Assembly (NCBI RefSeq): GCF_003601975.1
Contig: NZ_QZWZ01000021.1
Coordinates: 52,844 to 116,843 of the forward strand
Source: Mesorhizobium waimense
GTDB lineage: Bacteria > Pseudomonadota > Alphaproteobacteria > Rhizobiales > Rhizobiaceae
DNA: 64,000 bases
Direction: 5' to 3'
Position 1 is the stretch's first letter, and every line of letters starts with the position of its first letter. Below the pieces are notes generated by a model that saw only the letters and a list, made by a program, of their open reading frames with translations, did not search any database and was not told the origin of the DNA. Below, piece by piece: positions 1-8,619 of the stretch. Both the position numbers and the translations under genes were made by a program.

Positions 1-1
1 G

Positions 2-994
2 ACCGGCCGCCTGCGCCTGATCCGCGAGGAGAGCCTGTCGATCTCGCCCACTGCCTCCGGCGTCGAGGTGGCTTTGGCCAACGGCACCAGCGTGGTCGCT
101 CATCTCGCCGTGCTCGCCACAGGTCATGACGAGCAGCCCGGCGCCGGCCAGGGCCATGCGATCAGGATGGGGACCGAAGCCGACACCGCGCTCGACCCTG
201 AAGCCCGAGTCCTTGTGCTGGGCACCGGCCTTAGCATGGTCGATGCCTTCCTTTCGCTCGAACAGCGCGGCCACAAGGGCGAGATCGTGGCCGTGTCGCG
301 GCGCGGCCTGCTGCCTTCGCCGCACCGCAAGGGCAATCCGATCAAGCTCGACGTCGCCGACATCCCGCTCGGCACCCAGCTTTCCTATTTCGTCGGCTGG
401 TTCCGCGACCTGATCCGCGAAAACCAAAAGGCCGGCATCGACTGGCGCGACGTCGTCGATGGTCTGCGGCCCTTCAACCAGAAGATCTGGCAGAATTGGC
501 CGTCTTCGGCCAAGCGCCGTTTCGTCGAGCACACCAAGGCCTGGTGGGACATCCACAGGCATCGCCTGGCACCCCAGGTCCATGCCCGCGTCACCGAGGC
601 CGTTCAGTCCGGTCGCATCCGTCCTGTCGCCGGCCGTGTCGTCGGCATCGAGGCGGACGACGCCTTCACCGTGCAGATCCAGTCCCGCCACACGCAGGCG
701 CTCGAAACGCTCGAAGTCGCCCGCCTCTATGATTGCACCGGCATCGCCAGGGACATCTCGACCACCTCGAACAGCGTCGTGCGCTCGCTGGTCGAGCGCG
801 GGCTGGCACGGCCGGACCCGCTGCGGCTCGGCCTCGACGTGTCGGCCAATTGCGAGATCATAGGCAGCGACGGGAGTGTATCGGCCAAGATCCTCGCCGT
901 CGGGCCGCTGACCAGAGGCACCTTCTTCGAGATCGACGCCATCCCGGATATCCGCGTCCAGTGTGCCAGGCTGAGCAAGCAATTGCTGGGGTAG
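2..994 (+). CDS. FAD/NAD(P)-binding protein (HpyO/YdhS-like), 5' truncated by window edge
   Basis: The frame is already open at base 2, so the N-terminus lies outside the window; 330 residues are visible. A second dinucleotide-binding glycine motif is present (VLVLGTGLSMVD, preceded by LATGHDEQP), as in flavoprotein oxidoreductases related to lysine/ornithine N-monooxygenases and E. coli YdhS. The C-terminal part contains LYDCTGIARD and ends AVGPLTRGTFFEIDAIPDIR, a tail typical of this family. The substrate is not known. The stop codon is followed at once by a partial copy of a palindromic intergenic repeat (995-1037). A GTG at 68 should not be taken as the start because good homologous sequence continues upstream of it. 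Confidence 0.85.
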   Translation, partial: TGRLRLIREESLSISPTASGVEVALANGTSVVAHLAVLATGHDEQPGAGQGHAIRMGTEADTALDPEARVLVLGTGLSMVDAFLSLEQRGHKGEIVAVSRRGLLPSPHRKGNPIKLDVADIPLGTQLSYFVGWFRDLIRENQKAGIDWRDVVDGLRPFNQKIWQNWPSSAKRRFVEHTKAWWDIHRHRLAPQVHARVTEAVQSGRIRPVAGRVVGIEADDAFTVQIQSRHTQALETLEVARLYDCTGIARDISTTSNSVVRSLVERGLARPDPLRLGLDVSANCEIIGSDGSVSAKILAVGPLTRGTFFEIDAIPDIRVQCARLSKQLLG

Positions 995-1037
995 GCTGTG
1001 ATGCCGGCCTGCGACCTGACCTGAATCTCAGCACACC
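995..1037 (+). repeat. Partial copy of the 3'-end palindromic repeat family
   Basis: The segment with GATGCCGGCCTGCG, ACCTGAATCTCAG and CACACC matches the right half of the longer copies at 24889-24955 and 27342-27479. It starts one base after the stop codon of the flavoprotein gene. The left arm (GGTGTATYGATATTC) is missing. Confidence 0.7.
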
Positions 1038-1164
1038 CTGGCACCATGCGGGCCGAATGGTAGGAATTTCATTCCCCGTCTGGCCGTCGGATTGGCACGG
1101 TCTATCTTCTTTCCAACGGCGATCGGCTGGAAAAGACGCTAGGTTTGACCATGGAGCCTCTGAT

Positions 1165-2604
1165 ATGAGCGCGCACACAATCGCCGCACCTGGCGGTGCC
1201 CCTTCGGACAGCGCGATGTCCCGGTTGCGTCCGCCCTATGCCTCGGTGCTCGACCTGATCGGCCAGACGCCCATTGTCGAACTGACCAAATTCGACACCG
1301 GCAAGTGCCGGCTGTTCATCAAGCTCGAAAGCCAGAACCCCGGCGGCTCGATCAAGGACCGCATCGCGCTGTCGATGATCGCCGCCGCCGAAAATCAGGG
1401 CAAGCTCAAGCACGGCGGCAGCATCGTCGAGGCGACCGCCGGAAATACCGGACTCGGCCTTGCCCAGGTCGGCATCCCCAAGGGCTACCGCATCATCCTC
1501 GTCGTGCCCGACAAGATGTCGCGCGAAAAAATCCAGCATCTGCGCGCGCTCGGCGCCGAAGTGCGCATGACGCGTTCCGATGTCGGCAAGGGCCATCCAG
1601 AATATTATCAGGACATGGCCGAGAAGATCGCATCGGAAGTGCCCGGCGCCTTCTACGCCAACCAGTTCGCCAACCCGGCCAACCCGCTGGCACATGAGAC
1701 CACCACCGGCCCCGAAATCTTCACCCAGCTCGAAGGCGACATCGACGCGGTGGTCGTCGGCGTCGGCTCCGGCGGCACACTGACCGGGCTTGGCCGCTAT
1801 TTTGCCAAACACTCGCCGAAGACCGAGATGGTGCTGGCCGATCCCGTCGGCTCGGTGCTGGCGCCGCTGATAAAGACCGGCAAGATGGAAGAGGCCGGCA
1901 GCTGGACCGTGGAAGGCATCGGCGAGGACTTTGTGCCGCCCAACGCCGATCTGTCGTTGGTGAAAAAGGCCTACTCCATCCCCGACAAGCAGAGCATGCT
2001 GGCGGTGCGCGATCTTCTATCCCGGGAAGGCATTTTGGCCGGCTCGTCGTCCGGCACGCTGCTGTCGGCGGCCCTTCGCTATTGCCGCGAGCAGACCGTT
2101 GCCAAGCGCGTGGTCACCTTCGTTTGCGACAGCGGCAACAAATATCTGTCGAAAGTGTTCGACGATTTCTGGCTGGCCGAGCAGGGCCTTGCCGAGCACG
2201 AACAGCATGGCGACCTGCGCGACCTGGTGATGCGCTCGCACCGCACCGGCGATACGGTCTATGTCGGCCCGGACGAAAGCCTGCTCAACGCCTATGGCCG
2301 CATGCGCCGCTCCGATGTCTCGCAACTGCCGGTGCTCGACGACGGCAAGCTGGTCGGCATCGTCGATGAAAGCGATATCCTGGCCAACGTCGACGGCCCC
2401 TATGACGGCCGCTGGGACCGCTTTAATGCCCCGGTCCGCACCGCCATGACCTCCAATTTGCACACGCTGCAGGCCAGCCAGACGCTCAACGCGCTGCTGC
2501 CGGTCTTCGACCGCAACGAGGTTGCCATCATCTTCGACGGCGAAGAGTTCGTCGGCCTGATAACCCGCATCGACCTGATCAACCATTTGAGGCGCGCACG
2601 ATGA
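1165..2604 (+). CDS. Cystathionine beta-synthase (PLP domain plus CBS pair)
   Basis: 479 aa. It condenses homocysteine (from serine or O-acetylserine) to cystathionine, the first step of reverse transsulfuration. Residues about 25-340 form the fold-type II PLP domain: the PLP lysine is K64 in NPGGSIKDR, the phosphate loop is GNTGLGLAQ, and GVGSGGTLTG is also present. Two CBS motifs follow (about 350-479; LVMRSHRTGDTV and VRTAMTSNLHTL). The ATG at 1165 is chosen because an ATG at 1151 is out of frame. The stop overlaps the next start (ATGA), so it is co-transcribed with a cystathionine gamma-lyase-type gene, and this context supports CBS rather than cysteine synthase. There is no N-terminal heme domain, as usual in bacteria. 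Confidence 0.9.
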   Translation: MSAHTIAAPGGAPSDSAMSRLRPPYASVLDLIGQTPIVELTKFDTGKCRLFIKLESQNPGGSIKDRIALSMIAAAENQGKLKHGGSIVEATAGNTGLGLAQVGIPKGYRIILVVPDKMSREKIQHLRALGAEVRMTRSDVGKGHPEYYQDMAEKIASEVPGAFYANQFANPANPLAHETTTGPEIFTQLEGDIDAVVVGVGSGGTLTGLGRYFAKHSPKTEMVLADPVGSVLAPLIKTGKMEEAGSWTVEGIGEDFVPPNADLSLVKKAYSIPDKQSMLAVRDLLSREGILAGSSSGTLLSAALRYCREQTVAKRVVTFVCDSGNKYLSKVFDDFWLAEQGLAEHEQHGDLRDLVMRSHRTGDTVYVGPDESLLNAYGRMRRSDVSQLPVLDDGKLVGIVDESDILANVDGPYDGRWDRFNAPVRTAMTSNLHTLQASQTLNALLPVFDRNEVAIIFDGEEFVGLITRIDLINHLRRAR

Positions 2605-3782
2605 CCATCAACGCACCCGTAACCGGCAAGAACCGCCTGGCCTTCTCGACGCGCACCATCCATGGCGGCCAGAGCCACGACCCGCTGACCGGCGCGGTGA
2701 TGGTGCCGATCTACGCCACCTCCACCTACGGCCAGCAGTCGCCCGGCGTGCACAAGGGGTTTGAATATGCTCGCAGCCAGAACCCGACCCGCTTCGCCTT
2801 CGAACGCGCGGTGGCCGATCTCGAAAGCGGCTCTGCCGCCTTCGCCTTCGCGTCCGGCCTGGCCTCGATCTCGACCGTGCTGGAACTGCTCGATTCCGGC
2901 GCCCATATCGTCGCCACCGACGACATCTATGGTGGCACCTTCCGGCTGCTGGAGCGGGTGCGCAAACGCTCGGCGGGCCTGCAGGTCTCTTTCGCCGACT
3001 TCACCGATCTCGCCGCGGTCGAGGCCGCGATCCGCCCGGAGACAAAACTGCTCTGGGTCGAGACGCCGACCAATCCGCTGCTGCGCGTCGTCGACCTCGA
3101 AGCCGTTGCGGCACTGGCGAAACGCAAGGGCTTGCTCAGCGTCGCCGACAACACCTTCTGTAGCCCCTATCTGCAGCGCCCGCTGGAGCTCGGCATCGAC
3201 ATCGTCGTCCACTCGACGACAAAATATTTGAACGGCCATTCCGACATGGTCGGCGGCGTGGCGATCGTCGGCGACAACAAGGATTTGGCCGACCGTCTGA
3301 AATTCCTCCAAAACGCCATCGGCGCGATTTCCGGCCCGTTCGACAGCTTTCTGGCGCTGCGCGGCATCAAGACGCTGGCGCTGCGCATGGAGCGCCATTC
3401 CTCGAATGGGCTGAAGATCGCGCAATGGCTGGAAAGCCGCGCCGATGTGCGCCGCGTCATCTACCCCGGCCTCGCCAGCCATCCGCAGCATCAAATTGCC
3501 AGGCGCCAGATGCATGCCTTCGGCGGCATGATCTCGGTCGAGCTCGACCGCGACCTTGCCGGTACCAAACGCTTCCTCGAGCGCACGCAGCTCTTCACCC
3601 TGGCCGAAAGCCTCGGCGGCGTCGAAAGCCTGATCGAGCACCCGGCGCTGATGACCCACGGCTCGATCCCCGCCGAAAAGCGCGGCGTCATCGGCATTTC
3701 CGACTCGCTGGTGCGCCTGTCGGCCGGCATCGAGGACGGGGACGATCTGATTGCGGATTTGGAACAGGCTCTGAGGGCCTAG
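2601..3782 (+). CDS. Cystathionine gamma-lyase/synthase family PLP enzyme
   Basis: 393 aa, normal length for the Cys/Met metabolism PLP family. The PLP-binding lysine is K208 in HSTTKYLNGHSD, and the substrate/PLP motifs ATSTYGQQSPG and ETPTNPLL are present. It starts within the ATGA overlap of the upstream beta-synthase gene. The pair would run homocysteine to cystathionine to cysteine, so gamma-lyase activity is the likely role. Gamma-synthase or other transsulfuration activity cannot be excluded from sequence alone because the subfamilies share these motifs. Confidence 0.88.
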   Translation: MTINAPVTGKNRLAFSTRTIHGGQSHDPLTGAVMVPIYATSTYGQQSPGVHKGFEYARSQNPTRFAFERAVADLESGSAAFAFASGLASISTVLELLDSGAHIVATDDIYGGTFRLLERVRKRSAGLQVSFADFTDLAAVEAAIRPETKLLWVETPTNPLLRVVDLEAVAALAKRKGLLSVADNTFCSPYLQRPLELGIDIVVHSTTKYLNGHSDMVGGVAIVGDNKDLADRLKFLQNAIGAISGPFDSFLALRGIKTLALRMERHSSNGLKIAQWLESRADVRRVIYPGLASHPQHQIARRQMHAFGGMISVELDRDLAGTKRFLERTQLFTLAESLGGVESLIEHPALMTHGSIPAEKRGVIGISDSLVRLSAGIEDGDDLIADLEQALRA

Positions 3783-3877
3783 GCGACTCCTGGCCCCCGC
3801 CCTGGCCCAAAAGTCCGGACTTTGCAATTTCGGATTCCACTCTAAAGTGAGCCGACTTTGCGATCTCCGGAGGCGTC

Positions 3878-5119
3878 ATGCGCGTGATCGTGCTGGGTGG
3901 CGGCGTCGTTGGCGTCACCACTGCCTATCAGCTGCAGAAGGACGGCCACGAGGTCGTGCTCCTCGAGCGTCAGGCACAGGTCGCCACTGAGACCAGCTGG
4001 GGCAATGCCGGCATGATCGCGCCGGGACATTCCTTCGTCTGGTCGTCGCCCAGGGCGCCGATGATCCTTCTGAAATCGCTGGTGCTGAAGGACCAGGCGC
4101 TGCGCTTCAAGATCTCGGCCGATCCCAGGCTCTACAGCTGGTCGTGGCTATTCCTGTTGGAATGCACGGCCGAGAAGGCGCGGCGCAACACGCTGCTCAA
4201 GCACCGCCTTGCCGCCTATTCGCAGTCCGTCCTGCACGAAGTCATCGCCGACGAGGTCATCGACTACGACCGCAACGATCGCGGCATCCTCTATTTGCAT
4301 CGCAGCCAGCAGGCGCTCGACAAAGGCGTCGAGCATATGAAGCTGCTCGAGTCCGACGGCCAGGTGATAAAAGTGCTCGACCGCGACGGCGTCGTCGCGC
4401 TCGACCCATCGCTGGCCTCCGCAAAGGAAAAGATCGCCGGCGGCATCTATTGCCCGACCGACGAGACCGGCGATCCGGCCAAGTTCACCAGAGCACTGGC
4501 GGCAAAAGTCGTCGAGCGCGGCGGCGCCATCCACATCGGTACCAACATCACCGGCATCGAGACATCGGGCGGCGGCGTCACGCAAGTGCTGACCGATAAA
4601 GGCAACTTCAAGGGCGATGCCTATGTGCTGGCGCTCGGCTCCTACAGCCCGATCCTTGCCAGGACGATCGGCATCAGCCTGCCGATCTATCCGATCAAGG
4701 GCTATTCGCTGACCATTCCCGTCGGCAACCGGCCGCAGCCGCCGACCATCGCCTCGGTCGACGAGCACAATCTGGTCGCCATCTCGCGCTTCGGCGACCG
4801 CATCCGCGTCACTGCCACGGCGGAATTCGCCGGCTACGACACCAGCCACAAGCCCGCCGACTTCGCCTTCATGAAAGGCGTGACCGAGGAGCTTTATCCC
4901 GAAGGCGCCGATTACGACCGCGCCGAGATGTGGGCGGGTCTGCGGCCCATGACGCCGAACAATCTCCCGGCCTTCGGGCGGCAGCGCTTGCGCAACCTCT
5001 ACCTCAACACCGGCCACGGCCATATCGGCTGGACCATGTCGCATGGCTCGGCCCGCATCACCGCCGATCTGATCGCCGGCCGCCCGCCGGCCATTGCCAT
5101 GGACGGACTTTTGAACTGA
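3878..5119 (+). CDS. dadA: D-amino acid dehydrogenase small subunit (DadA-like)
   Basis: 413 aa FAD-dependent oxidoreductase of the DAO family. The N-terminal GxGxxG is VLGGGVVGVTTAY, followed by the acidic end of beta-2 (LLERQ) and the ETSWGNAGMIAPGHS region typical of DadA. The C-terminal GLRPMTPNNLPAFG and NTGHGHIGWTMSHG motifs are conserved. It deaminates D-amino acids to 2-oxo acids and passes electrons to the membrane quinone pool. A GGAGG lies 4 bases before the ATG. An Asp/Glu racemase-like gene follows 54 bases later. Two imperfect direct repeats (3815-3836 and 3851-3872) precede the gene and may be regulatory. Confidence 0.88.
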   Translation: MRVIVLGGGVVGVTTAYQLQKDGHEVVLLERQAQVATETSWGNAGMIAPGHSFVWSSPRAPMILLKSLVLKDQALRFKISADPRLYSWSWLFLLECTAEKARRNTLLKHRLAAYSQSVLHEVIADEVIDYDRNDRGILYLHRSQQALDKGVEHMKLLESDGQVIKVLDRDGVVALDPSLASAKEKIAGGIYCPTDETGDPAKFTRALAAKVVERGGAIHIGTNITGIETSGGGVTQVLTDKGNFKGDAYVLALGSYSPILARTIGISLPIYPIKGYSLTIPVGNRPQPPTIASVDEHNLVAISRFGDRIRVTATAEFAGYDTSHKPADFAFMKGVTEELYPEGADYDRAEMWAGLRPMTPNNLPAFGRQRLRNLYLNTGHGHIGWTMSHGSARITADLIAGRPPAIAMDGLLN

Positions 5120-5173
5120 GAGCATGATCTCAGCCGGTCCTTGGGATCGGAAGAGAAGATGAAAGGGAACGCC

Positions 5174-5980
5174 ATGTCCGCCAACCTTGCCGCCGCCCGC
5201 CTTCCCTCTTCCGGGCCGATCGATCTCGGCGTACTTCCGTCGGAGCTCGATGGCGGCCTCGCCTCACGCGCCGCGATCGGCCTTGCCATCCTGGCCACCG
5301 ACCAGACGCTGGAACATGAATTCCGCGCGCTGGTGCGCATTCCCGGCGTCGCTTTTTACGAGGCCCGTGTCTTCAACGACCACAACATCACGCCGGACAC
5401 GCTGCGCGCCATCGGTCCCCGGATCGCGCCATGCGTCGACCTCATCCTGCCCAGCCTCCCGCTCAACGTCGTCGGCTTCGGCTGCACCTCGGCGACGATG
5501 ACGCTCGGCGAAGAGGCGGTGTTCGCCGAGATCAGGAAGGCGCGGCCAGGCGTCGCCTGCACCACGCCGGTCACCGGGGCATTTGCCGCCTTCAAGGCGC
5601 TTGGCGTCAAGGGCATCGGCTTGCTCACGCCCTATTCACCCCGCATCAACGAAGGGCTCGTCGCCTATTTCACCGGCCGTGGCCTCGACATAGCGGCCGT
5701 CGCCACCTTCGACCGGCAGGACGACCGCGAGGCCGCCCGTATCTCGCTAGCCTCGATCGAAGCCGCGGCGGAAAAAATGGCGGCTGCACCGGGGGTGGAG
5801 GCGATCTTCATCTCCTGCACCAGCCTGCGCGTCGCCGAAGCGGTGGCCGGCCTCGAGCAGCGCATCGGCATCCCCGTCACCTCCAGCAACCATGCCATGG
5901 CCTGGCATTGTTTGCGGCTCGCTGGGATTGACGATGTCGTGCCCGCAGGCGGCAGGCTGTTCGAGCTACCGGCCAGCTGA
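5174..5980 (+). CDS. Asp/Glu racemase / maleate isomerase-family protein
   Basis: 268 aa from ATG 5174 (AAAGGG six bases upstream); an in-frame ATG at 5159 is an alternative. The two cysteine motifs of the Asp/Glu/hydantoin racemase superfamily are present: GFGCTSATMTLGEE in the N-terminal half and FISCTSLRVAE in the C-terminal half. Together they suggest a two-cysteine isomerase/racemase (maleate isomerase, arylmalonate decarboxylase, EutA-like). The position after dadA suggests a role in D-amino-acid or related acid catabolism. The substrate cannot be read from the sequence. Confidence 0.8.
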   Translation: MSANLAAARLPSSGPIDLGVLPSELDGGLASRAAIGLAILATDQTLEHEFRALVRIPGVAFYEARVFNDHNITPDTLRAIGPRIAPCVDLILPSLPLNVVGFGCTSATMTLGEEAVFAEIRKARPGVACTTPVTGAFAAFKALGVKGIGLLTPYSPRINEGLVAYFTGRGLDIAAVATFDRQDDREAARISLASIEAAAEKMAAAPGVEAIFISCTSLRVAEAVAGLEQRIGIPVTSSNHAMAWHCLRLAGIDDVVPAGGRLFELPAS

Positions 5981-6083
5981 TCGCCTGGTTTGCTGATCTC
6001 CGGGTTCGAAATCCGCGGATTAACTAATCGGAAGGGGTTGCTTAACCGTTCGCGGCTATGTCCCGCCTGGGGGGCATGACAGA

Positions 6084-6272
6084 GTGAGCACGATGAGCGA
6101 CAGCCCCGACAAGCGCAACGAATGGCGCGCCATATTTTATGTGCAGGCCCGTGTCGCCATCCTGTTCGTGCCGGTCGTCGCCAGCCTGTTGATCATAGCT
6201 GCACTTGCCGGCAACGAGCGCAAATCCGTTCCCGATGCCATTGACCGGACCGTCACAGGCTCCGTGAAATAA
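6084..6272 (+). CDS. Small single-pass membrane protein, unknown function
   Basis: 62 aa from GTG 6084 (GGGGG nine bases upstream), or 59 aa from ATG 6093. One strong hydrophobic segment (about residues 21-43, VAILFVPVVASLLIIAALAG) is followed by a short charged tail. No family is recognised. It stands alone between the racemase-like gene and the convergent zinc-finger gene. Codon use is like its neighbours, but the short length keeps confidence low. Confidence 0.45.
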   Translation: MSTMSDSPDKRNEWRAIFYVQARVAILFVPVVASLLIIAALAGNERKSVPDAIDRTVTGSVK

Positions 6273-6321
6273 ACGGCGACGCAGAGCGCCTGTCGGCACA
6301 AATGTCCCGGCCGGTGCCAGT

Positions 6322-6633
6322 TCAATAAAAACGCGGGATCGGGCCGTTCTGCGGTGTCGCGCGGTCGCCGAGGTCGAGAAAGACCTCGTCGACATAGCAC
6401 CAGGCCCAGCCTTCCGGCGGGTCGTAACCTTCGATGATCGGATGGCTGGTGGCATGAAAATGCTTGGTGGCGTGACGATTGGGCGAGTCGTCGCAGCAGC
6501 CGACATGGCCGCAGGTGCGGCAGAGCCGCAGATGCACCCACCACGAGCCGCTCTTCAGGCATTCCTCGCAGCCGAGCGCGCTCGGCGTCACGTCCTGGAT
6601 GTCGCTCGCATGTCTGCATTCGTCCGCCATCAC
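6322..6633 (-). CDS. UBP-type zinc-finger protein
   Basis: 103 aa, nearly all one UBP (ZnF-UBP/BUZ) domain. Zinc ligands visible: the early Cys-His (ECRHASD), CEEC, CRTCGHVGCC and the histidines in HATKHFHATSHP. In eukaryotes this fold binds the free C-terminus of ubiquitin; the bacterial role is unknown. Its ATG overlaps the last four bases of the upstream cNMP/oxidoreductase gene (6630-6633), so the two are co-translated. The conserved tail EGYDPPEGWAWCYVDE is typical of bacterial members. Confidence 0.85.
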   Translation of the reverse strand: MMADECRHASDIQDVTPSALGCEECLKSGSWWVHLRLCRTCGHVGCCDDSPNRHATKHFHATSHPIIEGYDPPEGWAWCYVDEVFLDLGDRATPQNGPIPRFY

Positions 6634-8309
6634 TGTCTCCTGGCCGCTTGAGGCGCGACGGCGTTGCCGCGCGCGAGATAGGCGTGCAATGCCGCCACCA
6701 CCTGGGCGCCTTCGCCGACGGCGGCGGCCACCCGCTTGACCGAGCCGGAGCGCACGTCGCCGATGGCGAACACTCCGCTGCGGCTCGTCTCCATCAGGCT
6801 ATGTGCCGGTGCAAGGTCCGGTCCGGTGCGCACGAAACCCTTGGCGTCCAGCGCCACATTGCATTTTGCCAGCCAGTCGGTGTTCGGCTCGGCGCCGATG
6901 AACAGGAAGAGATGGCGGATGGCGTGTGTCGTTTCCGCGCCGGTTGCGTGGTTGCGCCAGCGCACCGCATCGAGATTGCCCTCGTGGCCTTCCAGCGCCA
7001 CGACCTCGGTCTCGGCCAATACCTCGATATTCGGCTGCGCCTTGATGCGCTCGACCAGATAGCGCGACATGGTCGCATCGAGACTGCCGCGGCGCGCCAG
7101 CAGTGCCACCTTGCGCACTTGGCTGGCCAGGTAGACTGCCGCTTGACCGGCCGAATTGCCGGCGCCGACCAGCGCCACTTCCTGGCCGCTGCAAAGCCGC
7201 GCTTCGATCGGCGAAGCCCAGTAGTGCACGGACGTCCCCTCGAATTGCGCCAGGTTCGCGACATCGAGGCGGCGGTAGCGTGCGCCACTTGCGATCACCA
7301 CCGTGCGCGCCCGCACGGTCTCGCCATCGCCGACTTCGAGCGTGTAGCCACCTGCAGCAGCGCTGAGCAGCCTGGCTTCGTCGGGGATGACCATTTCGAC
7401 CCCGAACTTCTGCGCCTGGTTGTAGGCGCGCGCCATCAGCGCCATTCCCGTAATGCCGGTCGGGAAGCCGAGATAGTTCTCGATGCGCGAGGAAGCGCCC
7501 GCCTGGCCGCCAAAGGCGCGGCAATCGAGCACGATCGTCGACAGCCCTTCGGACGCCGCATAGACCGCGGCCGCCAGCCCCGCCGGCCCGGCGCCGACAA
7601 TTGCCACGTCGTAGACTTTGGTGGTGTCGATCGGCCGCAGCAGGCCGATGCAGCGGGCGAGTTCGTTTTCGCCGGGATTGTGCAGCAGCTTGCCGTTCGG
7701 ACAGAGCACGATCGGCAGATGATGCGGGTCGACATGAAAGCGCTCGATCAGCGTCTTAGCGCACGGATCGCTGTCGGAATCGAGAGCGCGGTGGGGCTGG
7801 CCGCTGCGGGCCAGAAAACCCTGCAGCCGCAAAGTGTCGCCATTGCCGGCGGGTCCGATTATGACCGGTCCGCTCGAGCCGCTTTCCAAGAGCCCGACAC
7901 GGCGCAGGATCAGCGCCCGCATGATGCGCTCGCCGAGATTGGCCTCCTGCACCATCAGGTCCCGCAGCCGCTGCGAGGGGATGACGAAGGCCTCGACCGA
8001 CTGGGTGGCCTCGGCATTGACCAGCGACGGGCGGCTCGAAAGCTGCGCCAATTCGCCGATGAAGTTGCCCGGGCCGTGCGTGACGATCGTCTCGCGCCGG
8101 CCGAGCCCGGCATGCTGGGTGATATCAACCGTACCCGACAAGACGACGATCAGGCCGGGCGCCACCTCGCCGGCAGTGACGATGTGCTCGCCGGCGGCAT
8201 AGGCACTGGCCTCGCCGAACCGGCGCATGCGCTCGATGTCCGCCTCGGCCAGGACGGGAAACATCTGGTCGCGACGGGTGATGGTGATCGGTTGGGCGGA
8301 TTGAGCCAT
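6630..8309 (-). CDS. Cyclic-nucleotide-binding domain fused to thioredoxin-reductase-like oxidoreductase
   Basis: 559 aa. Residues about 10-125 form a Crp-like cNMP-binding domain (GEHIVTAGEVAPGLIVVLSG). A thioredoxin-fold-like spacer without a CxxC follows (about 145-230), then an FAD/NAD(P)H oxidoreductase of the TrxR type (VAIVGAGPAGLAAAVYAASE; ALVGAGNSAGQAAVYLA). The redox CATC expected between the two nucleotide motifs is replaced by YWASPIEARLC, so the classical dithiol is missing. It therefore cannot act as a normal thioredoxin reductase. The C-terminal FAD motif GVFAIGDVRSGS is intact. The gene is translationally coupled to a UBP zinc-finger gene. Confidence 0.88.
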   Translation of the reverse strand: MAQSAQPITITRRDQMFPVLAEADIERMRRFGEASAYAAGEHIVTAGEVAPGLIVVLSGTVDITQHAGLGRRETIVTHGPGNFIGELAQLSSRPSLVNAEATQSVEAFVIPSQRLRDLMVQEANLGERIMRALILRRVGLLESGSSGPVIIGPAGNGDTLRLQGFLARSGQPHRALDSDSDPCAKTLIERFHVDPHHLPIVLCPNGKLLHNPGENELARCIGLLRPIDTTKVYDVAIVGAGPAGLAAAVYAASEGLSTIVLDCRAFGGQAGASSRIENYLGFPTGITGMALMARAYNQAQKFGVEMVIPDEARLLSAAAGGYTLEVGDGETVRARTVVIASGARYRRLDVANLAQFEGTSVHYWASPIEARLCSGQEVALVGAGNSAGQAAVYLASQVRKVALLARRGSLDATMSRYLVERIKAQPNIEVLAETEVVALEGHEGNLDAVRWRNHATGAETTHAIRHLFLFIGAEPNTDWLAKCNVALDAKGFVRTGPDLAPAHSLMETSRSGVFAIGDVRSGSVKRVAAAVGEGAQVVAALHAYLARGNAVAPQAARRQ

Positions 8310-8390
8310 GGCTTCGACCGTACCGCCGAGGTCGTCGGGTTTGAAGTGGTTTGTTCAATGCCTGACCAGGAAGGCAGGTTGGCGCCAACA

Positions 8391-8417
8391 AAAAAGCCCG
8401 GACGAACCGGGCTTTTT
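8391..8417 (-). terminator. Rho-independent terminator after tRNA-Leu
   Basis: A perfect 11-bp stem (AAAAAGCCCGG / CCGGGCTTTTT) with a 5-base loop (ACGAA). It lies about 45 bases downstream of the tRNA on the minus strand, and the A/T-flanked stem would also work on the plus strand. Confidence 0.85.
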
Positions 8418-8459
8418 CTTTGGGTCTCTGAACCATATCAAAGGCTCGAAACGGGAATT

Positions 8460-8544
8460 TGGTGCCCAGAAGAGGACTCGAACCTCCACTCCTTGCGGAA
8501 CACGGACCTGAACCGTGCGCGTCTACCAATTCCGCCATCTGGGC
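8460..8544 (-). tRNA. tRNA-Leu(CAG)
   Basis: On the minus strand the gene runs from GCCCAGA (5' acceptor strand) to TCTGGGC, A and an encoded CCA. The D arm has GCGGAATTGGTAGACGC, the anticodon stem CACGG/CCGTG encloses TTCAGGT (anticodon CAG at 8508-8510), and the T arm has GGTTCGAGTCC. A long variable arm is present, as expected for tRNA-Leu. A promoter stands at 8556-8584 and a terminator at 8391-8417, so it is a single-gene transcription unit. Confidence 0.97.
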
Positions 8545-8555
8545 TGGTGCGGGCT

Positions 8556-8584
8556 CATGTAAGCGGGCAAGCGACGGGTGTCAA
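8556..8584 (-). promoter_or_regulatory. Sigma-70-type promoter for tRNA-Leu
   Basis: On the minus strand a perfect TTGACA (8584-8579) is separated by 17 bp from TACATG (8561-8556). The -10 ends 11 bases before the mature tRNA, fitting a short 5' leader. Confidence 0.8.
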
Positions 8585-8619
8585 CGCGCTTTTTTCAAGC
8601 GGCCCAACCTGTTGCCGGC

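Noticed and set aside
1038..1164. Riboswitch (SAM-II type) before the transsulfuration genes
   Set aside because: The leader is short and has only weak stems (TTTCCA/TGGAAA with a 12-base loop). No conserved core could be matched.
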